64,000 nucleotides of DNA from Dyadobacter sp. CY326 (GTDB taxonomy: Bacteria > Bacteroidota > Bacteroidia > Cytophagales > Spirosomataceae): positions 124,001-188,000 of the forward strand of contig NZ_JAJUXI010000008.1 in the NCBI RefSeq assembly GCF_021390515.1, given 5' to 3'. The first letter of the stretch is position 1. Each line of letters opens with the position of its first letter. A program made the position numbers and the translations under genes. The notes beneath the pieces were generated by a model. It worked only from the letters and a program-made list of their open reading frames with translations. It did no database searches and was not told the origin of the DNA. Positions 1 to 9,296 of this stretch are shown piece by piece.

Positions 1-1150
1 CAGGGAAAGCCAGTTCTCTAAGATCATCGAAATAAATCTTTGCCAGCTGCTCCCAATCAAACGATTTGCTATGACTTACGGCATCAGCGGAGAGTCGCTC
101 CTGTAATGGCGCGTCGCCGAGGACCATCCGGATTTTGTCGGCATAATCATTTGCATTGTTGGGCTCGCATCTGAAACCGTTCACTCCGTCAACGACCATA
201 TCCTTGCTCCCGCCTCCATCGGCAATAACCGGAACCAGTCCCGAAGCCATCGCTTCCAGCACCACATTCCCGAATGTTTCGGACATGGACGGAAAGATGA
301 AAACGGACGCAGATGCGTAAAGCACAGCCAAAGCGTCGTGATCCAGCTGGCCTACAAAAATAGCGTCAGGCATTTGTCTCATGCAATCTTTTTTGGCCGA
401 ACCGTCACCAGCGATGACCCAGTTGCATGGAAATTGGTCTGATTTGAGCTTGTTATACACGGCGATCAGCGTTTCCAGATTCTTTTCCCAAACCAAACGG
501 CTGGCGAAAAGAATGGTAGGAAGTGCATTGCCTGTCAATTGGCGGAGATAATCGGAATCTTTTTTCGAAGGTGAAAACAAACTTGCATCAATCCCGCGCT
601 GCCAGATCCTGAAATTTTCAGTGGGCATTCCGGTTGCAGCTAGTTCGTCGGCAAGGCTTACAGAGGGAACATAAACCTTTTTGCAGGAAGCATAAAATTG
701 ATTCTGGATTGAAACAAGGCGCTTTTCCAGCGGTTTGATCAAAAACGGAAGATATTTAAAATAGTAACTGATGTAACTCAGGAAATGCGTGTGATAAATG
801 CTAATGACCGGCAGCGCGCGGTTATGGGCATATTCCATTCCGAAATGTCCTAAAAGCGATGGCGTGGCGATGTGAACGACATCGGCTTTGAAGCGATCCA
901 GTTGCGTTCTGATCTCGTCAGCGGTAAATGACGGGATGGCCAGTTTGTATTTTGGATTCAGCGGAATGCTGAGCGAGCGCGTCTTAATGCATTGAAAATG
1001 ATTGATTTTGTCAGGCCCGCTGCCGCATACAAACAAAAACTCAAACCGATCGGCGTCAATCCTGTCCAGCAGCTGATACATAGTCCTGGACGCGCCATCA
1101 AAGTCGGGAATCAGGATTTCGGCAAAAAATACGACCTTGATTTTTCTCAT
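1..1150 (-). CDS. GT4-family glycosyltransferase, C-terminus cut by window edge
   Basis: The reading frame starts at the ATG whose complement ends at 1150 and stays open for 383 codons to the window edge, so the C-terminus is missing. The N-terminus (MRKIKVVFFAEILIPDFDG) is the usual first beta strand and glycine loop of a GT-B fold. Near the C-terminal end, ETFGNVVLEAMASG carries the E-x7-E signature of retaining GT4 enzymes, followed by a PVIADGGGSKD loop typical of nucleotide-sugar binding. It most resembles GDP-mannose-dependent mannosyltransferases and other cytoplasmic glycolipid or exopolysaccharide transferases. The substrate cannot be read from sequence. It is divergent from the DUF4345 gene, with 161 bp between the two starts. 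Confidence 0.85.
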   Translation of the reverse strand, partial: MRKIKVVFFAEILIPDFDGASRTMYQLLDRIDADRFEFLFVCGSGPDKINHFQCIKTRSLSIPLNPKYKLAIPSFTADEIRTQLDRFKADVVHIATPSLLGHFGMEYAHNRALPVISIYHTHFLSYISYYFKYLPFLIKPLEKRLVSIQNQFYASCKKVYVPSVSLADELAATGMPTENFRIWQRGIDASLFSPSKKDSDYLRQLTGNALPTILFASRLVWEKNLETLIAVYNKLKSDQFPCNWVIAGDGSAKKDCMRQMPDAIFVGQLDHDALAVLYASASVFIFPSMSETFGNVVLEAMASGLVPVIADGGGSKDMVVDGVNGFRCEPNNANDYADKIRMVLGDAPLQERLSADAVSHSKSFDWEQLAKIYFDDLRELAFP

Positions 1151-1311
1151 TAAATGCTTTAAATGAATCTAAGTTAGCAAATCCAGCACGCCTGGACATC
1201 AATAATGCATTAATTCTGGACCTGGGTAATACAAATTTGCATTGGCATCAACTTAGTAGGGTTAACGAGCTTTTGAAATATTTATTCCAAAACAACTGAA
1301 AAACCTCAATA

Positions 1312-1725
1312 ATGATGAAACAACACACCAGCAGAAGGGCACTTCAATGCGTTATGGCTGTATCGGCATGTGCCCCGCTGCTGTCCGGAATCCTTGGGTT
1401 ATCTGGAATTTACAACCCAATATTGTTAGAAAAACCACCAGAAAATCTGATTCTGGACAGCAATCTGCGCTTCCTGAATGCGATGTGCGTTGCCGTTGGG
1501 CTAGCGTTTTACTTCGTCATTCCCGTCATTGAAAAAGAAACGCTTGCGTGCAGGATTATCTGCTTCGCCGTATTTTTCGGCGGCCTCGGGCGTGTCATTT
1601 CAATTGTTGACCTGGGCACGCCTCCCGTTATTTTCATTTACTTTCTGATCCTGGAACTGTCACTCCCTATATTGATTATTGTCTGGCAAATGCGGGTCGC
1701 CAGGGCAGCGCAAATCAATGATTAA
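1312..1725 (+). CDS. DUF4345 family membrane protein
   Basis: A 137-residue integral membrane protein with four hydrophobic stretches, at about residues 10-30, 48-68, 76-97 and 103-125. The pattern of a glycine-rich first helix, an N-L-R-F-L-N-A motif before the second helix and a GGLGR motif between helices fits the DUF4345 family, whose function is unknown. Two consecutive ATG codons are possible starts. Its stop overlaps the stop of the convergent YncE/phosphoesterase gene by four bases. No operon partner lies on its strand. Confidence 0.7.
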   Translation: MMKQHTSRRALQCVMAVSACAPLLSGILGLSGIYNPILLEKPPENLILDSNLRFLNAMCVAVGLAFYFVIPVIEKETLACRIICFAVFFGGLGRVISIVDLGTPPVIFIYFLILELSLPILIIVWQMRVARAAQIND

Positions 1726-4223
1726 TCTTCGTCAAAACCTTCCTCTTCTTCGTCATCATCATCCTTTGCACCAAGCCGGACAAAAGCGCCGCGGCGTGGG
1801 GCGGGCATAATGCTCTTTTCTCCTCGTACGGTTTGCCACACAATCTCGCTGAAAACGAGGTCGTCAATGGCATCGGGCACCGAAAGATCGAACTGGTCGG
1901 AGCGGCGGGAGTTTGTATTTACTGCCACGTTTTTTTCGGCAAGATCAATGTTGGCCGGTTTGGATGTAAATGTTGCCGGATTGGCTGTTTTATTAAAGCA
2001 TCTCCACATGGGCGTCGCGGCTGCGTCATATTGGCTCATCGGTTTTATTCCGAGAATCAGCTCCATTGTCCGCAACATTCCCGAAGTTGAATACATGGTG
2101 TGGTCCACAAAGCCCCGCTTCACAAATCCTCCTGCAACAAAAGCAATCGAACGGTGCGCATCTACGTGATCAGGACCATTTTGCGCGTCATCTTCAAGAA
2201 TAAAAACAACCGACTCATTCCACACCTTGCTTTTGGAAAGATGCTCTACAAAACGTCCTACTGCCAGGTCGTTATCGGCCACAGCAGCAAACGGAGTAGG
2301 TTTTCCCACGCTCGCTCCTGACGTGTGATCATTGCCCATCCGCAGCGTGTTCAGTCTCGGAAGCTTGTTCGCAGCAACCAGCTCATCAAAATCTTTCTCC
2401 CAGGAAGCTTCCCGATCCACATCCTGATAACCCAGGTTATAACCTTTGTAAGTCGGGCAATAATTGCCTTCCAGCGTTTTAATGTTCGCTTTTCCCTCGT
2501 CAGCAAACCAGCCGTAACTCCGGAATGTCAAGCCCGCGCGCAACGCATGGTCCCAGATAAAACCGTCCCTCGGATGCGCAATTTCCTTTTGTCCTTCGTA
2601 ATCATATGTTCCTCCACGACCGCCGTAACTCGTCACCCAGTTTTTTTCCACATAATCATTGGCATAGGCAGCGGACGACCAGTTATGCCCGTCGGCGCTC
2701 ACTTCTGCATCCACATAAAAATTGTCCAGCAATACAAACTCACGAGCCAGCGCGTGTTGATTTGGCGTTACTTTTTCAGGAAACAGGCAAAGCGAAGCAT
2801 CGCCATTTCCTTCCTTCATATCGCCCAGAATCTGATCGTAAGTCCGGTTTTCTTTGATGATGTAAAAAACGTATTTAATGGGCGACTTGTCTCCTACTTT
2901 CATCGGAATCGGGTTTCCCGCCTCGCCTTCTGCATTCAACTCCTTGTTTTTTGTGTAGGGCGTGTTTGCGTAAACCACGCGTGAGTAAGCCGCAAGAATC
3001 TCGGATGAAGGCGCATCAATGATTGACAACGTGCCTTTAAACAATCCGCCAATGTATTGCTCCCGGCCCGTGTAAGCCTGTGGGTTAGGCCCAACCTGCT
3101 GCGGGACTTTGGATAAATTCGGATTGGGACCTTTCGGGTTTGCTTTGGATGAAAATCCTTTTCCGTTTGTGACAAAAATCTTCGAACCGATCGTTTTCAC
3201 CGCCGTTGGATACCAGCCGGTTGGAATAAATCCAATAGAATGGCTGCGTCCTTTCGTTGCCACGTCGAACACCGCGAGGCAGTTGTTGTCCGCATTTGCA
3301 ATGTATAGCGTTTTTTCGTCGTCGCTCAGCGCCAGTCCGTTAGGCGTTGTTCCCACCGGCGCATTCGGGAAAAGTGATGTGGTCAATGTCTCTGAAATCT
3401 GCCGTTTGGTGAGGTCAATGAGTCCAACCGTGTTGTCATTGCCATTGGCCACGTACAAAAACTTGCCGTCTTTGGTCAAAAGCAGATCGTTCGGGTTTTT
3501 ATTAGTGGCAATCTCGGCTGTGATTTTTTGCGTTTCCGTGTTGACGATCACCACGCGCGAACCGCCCCAAAGTGAAACGTAAAGTTCTTTTTTATCATTA
3601 GAAAGCAAACAAGTATAAGCCGCCGCACCCAGATTCAGTTTGCCAATGGTCTTTTTGGTTTTGGAATCACAAACATAAAGCGCGCTATCCTCCTTGGTAA
3701 CCACGTAAATCTTGTTCTGCGCATCGTCAACTGCTATTCCTGTCGGAGAAATCTTGACAGGCCACGGCTTGCCCAGCACAATCGGTTCAGCAGGGACAAG
3801 CTGCTGATTATCAATGTTGAAAACAAGAATTTTATTGTCATTTCCACCCGAAGCATAGATCGTTTTCTCATCCTGACTGAAAGCCAGACCCAGATATGAT
3901 TTGGCCACTTTCGCCGAATCCAAAAGTTTCTCCGAAGCAGCGTCAATCAATGTAATGCTTTGCGTGCTCTGGCCATTGTTGGTCACAGCAAGATATTTTT
4001 TTGAGGGAGAAACAACGAGGTTTAGGGGCAAATCGTCCAGATCTAGGCTTCTGCCGACCGGCGTTAGCGACCAGCCATTGGGTAAGTTAATGCGTTTTGC
4101 AGAAAGCTCTTTATAGGTAGCCATCTCCTCGCGCTGCGCCGAAGAGCCGGCATTCTGCTTGCAGCCGTTAGCAACGACGCCGGCGAAAAGCAGATAAACC
4201 GCAAGTTTTAAATTTTTTGTCAT
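1722..4223 (-). CDS. YncE-type beta-propeller / phosphoesterase lipoprotein (copy 1)
   Basis: A two-domain exported protein of about 833 residues. The start at 4223 is preferred over an upstream ATG (4268) because it places a signal peptide ending in a lipobox-like VANGC at the N-terminus. Residues of about 50-400 are WD/YVTN-type repeats (V-x-N...D-N-T-V...L-I-D) forming a YncE-like propeller. The second half is a phosphoesterase of the alkaline phosphatase superfamily: KENRTYDQ, then VSADGHNW, then LEDDAQNGPDHVDAHRS, which carry the expected metal and substrate residues. The tail is strongly acidic (DDDDEEEEGFDED). It is probably anchored in the outer membrane or periplasm and cleaves phosphate esters; the substrate is unknown. 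A paralogue lies at 43148-45946. Confidence 0.85.
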   Translation of the reverse strand: MTKNLKLAVYLLFAGVVANGCKQNAGSSAQREEMATYKELSAKRINLPNGWSLTPVGRSLDLDDLPLNLVVSPSKKYLAVTNNGQSTQSITLIDAASEKLLDSAKVAKSYLGLAFSQDEKTIYASGGNDNKILVFNIDNQQLVPAEPIVLGKPWPVKISPTGIAVDDAQNKIYVVTKEDSALYVCDSKTKKTIGKLNLGAAAYTCLLSNDKKELYVSLWGGSRVVIVNTETQKITAEIATNKNPNDLLLTKDGKFLYVANGNDNTVGLIDLTKRQISETLTTSLFPNAPVGTTPNGLALSDDEKTLYIANADNNCLAVFDVATKGRSHSIGFIPTGWYPTAVKTIGSKIFVTNGKGFSSKANPKGPNPNLSKVPQQVGPNPQAYTGREQYIGGLFKGTLSIIDAPSSEILAAYSRVVYANTPYTKNKELNAEGEAGNPIPMKVGDKSPIKYVFYIIKENRTYDQILGDMKEGNGDASLCLFPEKVTPNQHALAREFVLLDNFYVDAEVSADGHNWSSAAYANDYVEKNWVTSYGGRGGTYDYEGQKEIAHPRDGFIWDHALRAGLTFRSYGWFADEGKANIKTLEGNYCPTYKGYNLGYQDVDREASWEKDFDELVAANKLPRLNTLRMGNDHTSGASVGKPTPFAAVADNDLAVGRFVEHLSKSKVWNESVVFILEDDAQNGPDHVDAHRSIAFVAGGFVKRGFVDHTMYSTSGMLRTMELILGIKPMSQYDAAATPMWRCFNKTANPATFTSKPANIDLAEKNVAVNTNSRRSDQFDLSVPDAIDDLVFSEIVWQTVRGEKSIMPAPRRGAFVRLGAKDDDDEEEEGFDED

Positions 4224-4553
4224 GATGAGTAGCTGATATGATCTTGTAAATTGGTCCTTAAACACCAATGTAGTTTAGTTACAAGCCGACAAATCTATGG
4301 GTTCTACTTAGCGAAAAAACCATTCCCCAAGTTATCAATTTGTTAAGATATGCTTGCTATCGGTGCCAGTGCGTGACCGCTTTCGATTCAGACTGTCCGA
4401 AATCGCACGGTTTAATTTCACCAAACGCAGGCAAGAACGTCGTAGGGCATCTTTGAAAGATGGTACAATAGTTGGAGTAAAAAATTACAACGTTCCTGAC
4501 ACAATTGACGCATCAAACGCCACTGCATCAAAACTTTATAACCTAACTAAAAT
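4224..4553. other. Intergenic region between divergent genes, no gene seen
   Basis: About 330 bases separate the divergent YncE/phosphoesterase gene and the FtsX-type permease gene, so promoters for both should lie here. An open frame covers 4354-4695 but runs into the permease in another frame, is rich in Arg, Lys and Ser and has no recognisable domain, so I do not call it. I found no clear inverted repeat, RNA or perfect promoter match. Confidence 0.5.
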
Positions 4554-6998
4554 ATGCTGCACTCCTACTTCAAAATTGCCTTGCGCAACCTGCGCAAAAA
4601 CAGATTGTTCTCCATTATCAATGTTGCCGGACTCGGCCTCGGCATCGCTGCGTTCATCCTCATTTTTGAATATGTGGCTTTTGAAAAAAGCGTGAACATG
4701 TTCCATAAAAACCTGACCACATTATATCGCATGCTGGAAAGCAGGCCCACAGGTGAAGTTTTTGTGCAAATGGCACCCGCCATTGCGCCTTTGGTCAAAA
4801 AAGAATTCAGTGAAGTGAAAGATTATTGCCGCGTTGCCGAAGGGTCTGCGAATGGCATCATCACCATTGAAGGCGACAAAAGCGGGTCCGTTCCGTCATT
4901 TAGAGAGGACCGGCTGGCCTATGCCGACGGCAGCTTTTTCACACTTTTCACTTTTCCACTTCTTTACGGGAATGTACAATCGGCTGTTTCACAACCCAAT
5001 ACAATCGCACTGGCTGCTTCGAGAGCAAAAAAATATTTTGGAACCGAAAAGGCGCTTGGCAAGACATTGACGGTTAATAACCAGTTTGGCAAAACATTAT
5101 ACACGGTCACCGCCGTCTATGCCGACATGCCCGAAAATTCGGATCTCGAATTCGATGCCATACTTTCTCTGCAAACCCTCGCTAACCCTGCCAACCTCAA
5201 CGGCAACGGCTGGGCGCGACTGGATGGTTTTGACGGCTCCTATGTGACCAACTTTTTCCAGCTAACCGAGAACAGCAGTTACAGCAGCCTCGAAAAGAAA
5301 ATCAACACGCTCAAACAAAAGCTGGATTCGGAAGACAAAGGAAAACTTGTGCTGCAACCCATGTCCGCATTGCATTTGGGCTCATCCATGGACGATGCCA
5401 ACGAAACGAGCGGAAGCCTGTCATTTGTTTATCTCCTCACCGGCATTGCGATCCTGATTTTGGTGATCGCTTGGTTTAATTACATTAACCTGTCTACGGC
5501 CGCTTCGCTGAAAAGAGCCAAGGAAGTCGGGGTGAGAAAAGTCGTTGGGGCTGGCAAATTCCAGCTGATCACGCAATTTTTGGGCGAATCTTTCTTGCTT
5601 AATATCATTGGTTTTGGGGTGGCATTACTGCTCGTTTCTGCGGTTCAAAAGAACTTCAATGATTTTACTCAAAAGAACTTTTCGCTGGCAGGTTTGCTGG
5701 CTAATCCGTCCTGGATCGCTGCGGCGGTGCTGCTTGTCTCAGGCGCTTTTTTGTCGGGGAGTTACGTCGCTTTTTCGGTGACTTCTTTGCAGCCTATCCA
5801 AATATTAAAAGGCGCGTCTGGCATTAAGTTGGGTTCTGGCAAAGACAACTGGCTGCGGAAAGTGCTGGTTGTAATGCAGTTCAGTGTGTCCGTCATACTC
5901 ATTATCGCGACGCTCGTCCTTTACAAGCAGCTCCAATTTATGCAAAACAAAGATCTTGGTTTCAAAGCCGAGCAGCGGCTCGTGATCAATGGGCCGCAAT
6001 TGGGCGATGAAAAAATGCTCGCGACCAGCTCCACAATGCTCGACGATCAGGTTAGTGCCTTGCCTTATGTCAAAAATTTGAGCCACACGGGCATTGTTCC
6101 GGGCAATTATTATTCATTCAACGCCTCGGGCATAGTCAAACTGGGTGACAAACCGGACAATGCTAAAAAAAGTTACGCAATGGGGATCATCGACGACCGT
6201 TATCTGTCGGTTTTCCAGATTGGGCTGGTTGCAGGACGCAATTTCACGGTGCGCGAGGCGGAGCAGGCCTGGGAAAAAAGTGGCAAACTAATGATCAATG
6301 AATCTGCGGCTCGTCAGCTTGGGTTCGAATCGCCGCAAAAGGCAGCGGGAGCAATGATCAGTTGGGGACAGACTTTCGAGGTTGTGGGCGTTGTAAAGGA
6401 CTACAATCATCAGGGATTGCAAAAAGCTGTCGACCCCATCATTTTTATGCCTCGGCGTTCGGGCGGAAGGCTGGTTTTGCAACTTTCAACTGCCAATATG
6501 CAAAAGCAGTTGAGAGAACTTGAAGAACTGTACAAAGCCGCTTACCCGGGCAATCCTTTCGAATATTATTTTGTAGATCAAAAATACAATGAACAATACA
6601 AAACCGAGCAGCAATATAGCCAGGTTTTCGCACTGGCATCTATGCTCGCCATTTTCATCGCCTGCCTGGGTTTGTTTGGACTAGCCACATTCATGACCGA
6701 GCAGCGCACCAAAGAGATCGGCATTCGAAAAGTGCTTGGTGCCAGCATTGCCGGCATCCTTGCATTGGTTTCAAAAGATTTCTTGCGACTCGTCATTATT
6801 TCCATTCTCATTGCCTGTCCGATCGCGGGTTACCTGATGAAAAACTGGCTGCAAGACTTTGCTTACCAGACGGAAATAAGCTGGTGGATGTTTGTGGGAT
6901 CGGGTGTTTTGGTCATGCTCATCGCCTTGCTGACTGTCGGCTTTCAGGGCCTCAAAGCTGCACTGACGAATCCCGTCAAGTCGCTTAGGAATGAATGA
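4554..6998 (+). CDS. FtsX/MacB-type ABC transporter permease
   Basis: An 814-residue inner-membrane permease with the architecture common in Bacteroidota: TM1 at about residues 21-41, a long periplasmic MacB-like domain to about 280, three TM segments (about 285-420), a fourth near 440-460, a second periplasmic domain (about 465-680) and a final FtsX unit with three TM segments. The cytoplasmic motif before each FtsX helix pair is duplicated: KEVGVRKVVGA near residue 325 and KEIGIRKVLGA near residue 725. Such proteins couple to a separate ATPase for antimicrobial-peptide, lipoprotein or signal-peptide traffic. No ATPase gene is adjacent, so it must pair with one elsewhere. It stands alone. 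Confidence 0.88.
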   Translation: MLHSYFKIALRNLRKNRLFSIINVAGLGLGIAAFILIFEYVAFEKSVNMFHKNLTTLYRMLESRPTGEVFVQMAPAIAPLVKKEFSEVKDYCRVAEGSANGIITIEGDKSGSVPSFREDRLAYADGSFFTLFTFPLLYGNVQSAVSQPNTIALAASRAKKYFGTEKALGKTLTVNNQFGKTLYTVTAVYADMPENSDLEFDAILSLQTLANPANLNGNGWARLDGFDGSYVTNFFQLTENSSYSSLEKKINTLKQKLDSEDKGKLVLQPMSALHLGSSMDDANETSGSLSFVYLLTGIAILILVIAWFNYINLSTAASLKRAKEVGVRKVVGAGKFQLITQFLGESFLLNIIGFGVALLLVSAVQKNFNDFTQKNFSLAGLLANPSWIAAAVLLVSGAFLSGSYVAFSVTSLQPIQILKGASGIKLGSGKDNWLRKVLVVMQFSVSVILIIATLVLYKQLQFMQNKDLGFKAEQRLVINGPQLGDEKMLATSSTMLDDQVSALPYVKNLSHTGIVPGNYYSFNASGIVKLGDKPDNAKKSYAMGIIDDRYLSVFQIGLVAGRNFTVREAEQAWEKSGKLMINESAARQLGFESPQKAAGAMISWGQTFEVVGVVKDYNHQGLQKAVDPIIFMPRRSGGRLVLQLSTANMQKQLRELEELYKAAYPGNPFEYYFVDQKYNEQYKTEQQYSQVFALASMLAIFIACLGLFGLATFMTEQRTKEIGIRKVLGASIAGILALVSKDFLRLVIISILIACPIAGYLMKNWLQDFAYQTEISWWMFVGSGVLVMLIALLTVGFQGLKAALTNPVKSLRNE

Positions 6999-7120
6999 TT
7001 AGTCTCCGCTCAATGACATAAGGGTTTTCCCAAAAAGTCTTTGCAAGTGCGCTTGTGGATTGGTACGATAATTTACCGCCGCGGTTTTTTTCAAAAAAAC
7101 ACCATCCACATTGCAGCACA

Positions 7121-7312
7121 ATGGAAGAAAACACATCTCCGCACCGTCCTGAGCCGGACAAAACCACACCCGGCAAACTGGACGATCTATTCACGCCCGG
7201 ACTATTCAGAAAGTCTGAAGGCACTGCTTACAGCCGCCCTTTGAATAAAGGAAAAAAATCGAGGGTCAAACCGTCAGATAAAGATTCAACCGTCACGACC
7301 GGGCGTAATTGA
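7121..7312 (+). CDS. Small hydrophilic protein, unknown function
   Basis: A 63-residue product from an ATG at 7121. The frame is open from 7055, but upstream codons look like leader sequence rather than protein. The product is rich in Pro, Lys, Asp and Thr and has no hydrophobic segment; LDDLFTPGLFRKSEG is its most conserved-looking stretch. It probably is largely disordered. It lies 110 bp upstream of the SPW protein on the same strand. I do not recognise a family, and it could be a chance frame. Confidence 0.4.
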   Translation: MEENTSPHRPEPDKTTPGKLDDLFTPGLFRKSEGTAYSRPLNKGKKSRVKPSDKDSTVTTGRN

Positions 7313-7422
7313 GGATCTTACTGATGCGTTTTGCGAGCCCGTGAACCGCCATGTTTGGCACAATTTTTATTAAGACCGAAATCTTTTTTAAAACCATCAA
7401 CAAACAATTAAATCTTCATCAC

Positions 7423-7809
7423 ATGAAAATTATCAGCACAAAAATGCACAGCGTGTTGGATTACGCAACTGGCATTTTATTCATTGCAATGCCGTGGATC
7501 CTTGGCTTTAACGAAAACGTGCCTGCAACCTGGACACTCGTTGCCGTTGGCGCCACTGCACTCTTGATGTCAATGTTCACCAATTACGAAGGCGGCATGG
7601 TGCGCAGCATTCCCATGGCAACGCACCTGAACGTGGACATCGTAACGGGCTTGTTCCTGGCGGCATCGCCTTGGATTCTGGGTTTTGCGGACGAGGTTTA
7701 TTTGCCTCACCTTATTCTCGGATTGTTTGAAGTTGTTGCTGGCCTCATGACAACGCGCGTTGCCCAAGTAACAGAGGAAAATGCATTCGAGCGCACCCAA
7801 CAGCCTTAA
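7423..7809 (+). CDS. SPW-repeat membrane protein
   Basis: A 128-residue membrane protein from the ATG at 7423; an upstream in-frame ATG at 7351 would add an unlikely basic leader. Four hydrophobic helices are arranged as two repeats, each ending in PWILGF (near residues 24 and 84). This repeated S/M-P-W-x-L-G-F block is the hallmark of SPW-repeat proteins. Their molecular role is not established. It lies 35 bp ahead of the baeRF gene on the same strand, suggesting co-transcription with a stress-type cluster. Confidence 0.8.
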   Translation: MKIISTKMHSVLDYATGILFIAMPWILGFNENVPATWTLVAVGATALLMSMFTNYEGGMVRSIPMATHLNVDIVTGLFLAASPWILGFADEVYLPHLILGLFEVVAGLMTTRVAQVTEENAFERTQQP

Positions 7810-7844
7810 TCTATTTAGTCAGTAAAAAACAATCAGTTTCGATT

Positions 7845-9293
7845 ATGGGAAAAGATGAGTCAGGCGGATTTCACCCGCTCAAAGGGAAGCCATCTGTGGT
7901 GAATAAAGTAGAGGGGTTAGGGATTCCAAATACGCCATCTGACAAGTTGGAGGAATTTTTGGAACGGGATGATGAATATGTTGCAGATGACCTGACCCTC
8001 GATCCATCGGTGCCGGTCAGACACCCGAACAGGAACACATCAAAAGGTGAAAACTCATTTAAGGGCAAGGAAAATAAGCCTGAAAGTGACAAAACTTCGG
8101 AATTCGTTATCGATGAGGAAACCAAGACCGAACCGGAAGAATTGCCGCAAGTGCTTAATAAGGAGCTTTTTATCGAACTGGCCACTTACCGCGCAGCTTG
8201 TTGCGTGACCATTTACATTCCTACGCACAAGTCCGGCGTGGCAGTGAATGAGAAAAAGGATCTGATTGTCTTCAAAAACGCGTTGCAGGACATTGCCAAA
8301 AGGCTTGCCGAGAAAGAAATCCCTGTTGCGGTGATTGAGCAAATGCTGACGCCGGGTCATGAATTACTTAAAGACGATGCTTTTTGGGGCAGCATGAATG
8401 AAGGCCTGGCTGTGTTCATTTCGGAAGGATATTTCCGTTACATTAAAATGCCTGTTGCGCCAGAAAGTGAGGTTATGTGCGAAAAGACATTTTACGTTTC
8501 TCCGTTGATCCCGATCATGGCTTGCAAGGAATATTTTTATCTGCTGGTGATCAGCAAGCAGAAATGCAAGTTGTTCAGGGCCGATGCATTCGGGATGGAA
8601 TATGTTGATGTGCCCGACCTGCCGAGTGAAATGATGGATGTCAAACGCATTTCTGAAAAAGATGCCAGCACGGTGCGCGTGGACAACAGCTCGGGAGGCG
8701 GCGCCAATTTCCACGGAATGGGCGGCGGCAACCCGGACGAGAAGGACAACATTGCCGTTTACTTCGAGCATGTTGACGATATTTTGTACAAACAAATATT
8801 GCATACGGAGAATGTGCCGCTTCTTTTGGCTGGCGTGGAATATCTCATCCCGATCTATAAGTCGGTTTGCGACTATCACAATGTTTGCAGCGATTCCATT
8901 ACGGGGAGCCACGAGCATGATGATAAAAATGAGCTTTATAAAATAGCCAAGGAGGTCATGACGTCCTATTTTGAGCAGCCGCTCGATAAAGCATTGACAA
9001 TTTATGCAAATCAATCGGCAACGGAATTGACTTCTTCTTCGGCTGAGGAAATCATTCCCGCAGCTTACTACGGCAGGATTTCACATATTTTTGTAAGAAA
9101 GGCAGATCACATCTGGGGCACGTTCGACGAAAATTTGAATGAGCTTAACCTCGGCAATACAGAAAGTCCCGACACCGAAGATTTACTGGACGAAGCATTG
9201 ATCAAAACCATCCAAACGGGCGGAGAAGTTTATGTCCTGGACCAGGAAAAAATGCCAGCTGAAACTGCGGTGGCGGCGGTGTTCCGGTATTAA
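7845..9293 (+). CDS. baeRF-family protein (bacterial release-factor-1-like fold)
   Basis: A 482-residue soluble protein. The first 105 residues are charged and low in hydrophobics, with many Glu, Lys, Asp and Pro, and are likely disordered. From about residue 107 the protein resembles the baeRF families, bacterial relatives of archaeal/eukaryotic eRF1: a Y-R-A-x-x-x-V-T-I-Y-I-P-T strand, a GLAVFIS/GYFRY strand pair, a central F-H-G-M-G-G-G loop followed by D-E-K-D-N-I-x-x-Y-F-E-H-V-D, and a C-terminal alpha/beta domain ending VAAVFRY. Members are proposed to act on ribosomes, but no bacterial activity is firmly known. It is followed after 3 bp by the hydrolase gene, so the two are very likely co-translated. 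Confidence 0.75.
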   Translation: MGKDESGGFHPLKGKPSVVNKVEGLGIPNTPSDKLEEFLERDDEYVADDLTLDPSVPVRHPNRNTSKGENSFKGKENKPESDKTSEFVIDEETKTEPEELPQVLNKELFIELATYRAACCVTIYIPTHKSGVAVNEKKDLIVFKNALQDIAKRLAEKEIPVAVIEQMLTPGHELLKDDAFWGSMNEGLAVFISEGYFRYIKMPVAPESEVMCEKTFYVSPLIPIMACKEYFYLLVISKQKCKLFRADAFGMEYVDVPDLPSEMMDVKRISEKDASTVRVDNSSGGGANFHGMGGGNPDEKDNIAVYFEHVDDILYKQILHTENVPLLLAGVEYLIPIYKSVCDYHNVCSDSITGSHEHDDKNELYKIAKEVMTSYFEQPLDKALTIYANQSATELTSSSAEEIIPAAYYGRISHIFVRKADHIWGTFDENLNELNLGNTESPDTEDLLDEALIKTIQTGGEVYVLDQEKMPAETAVAAVFRY

Positions 9294-9296
9294 TAT

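Noticed and set aside
2325-2984. 219-residue plus-strand open frame
   Set aside because: It lies wholly antisense to the propeller-phosphoesterase gene, has no domain and a composition expected from an antisense frame.
7039-7068. Promoter-like TTTG-20 nt-TACGATAA ahead of the small protein at 7121
   Set aside because: Only the TA of the -7 element and one further base match, so it is not better than chance.
8364-9014. 216-residue minus-strand open frame
   Set aside because: Antisense to the baeRF gene, rich in His, Ile and Phe, with no recognisable motif or ribosome site.
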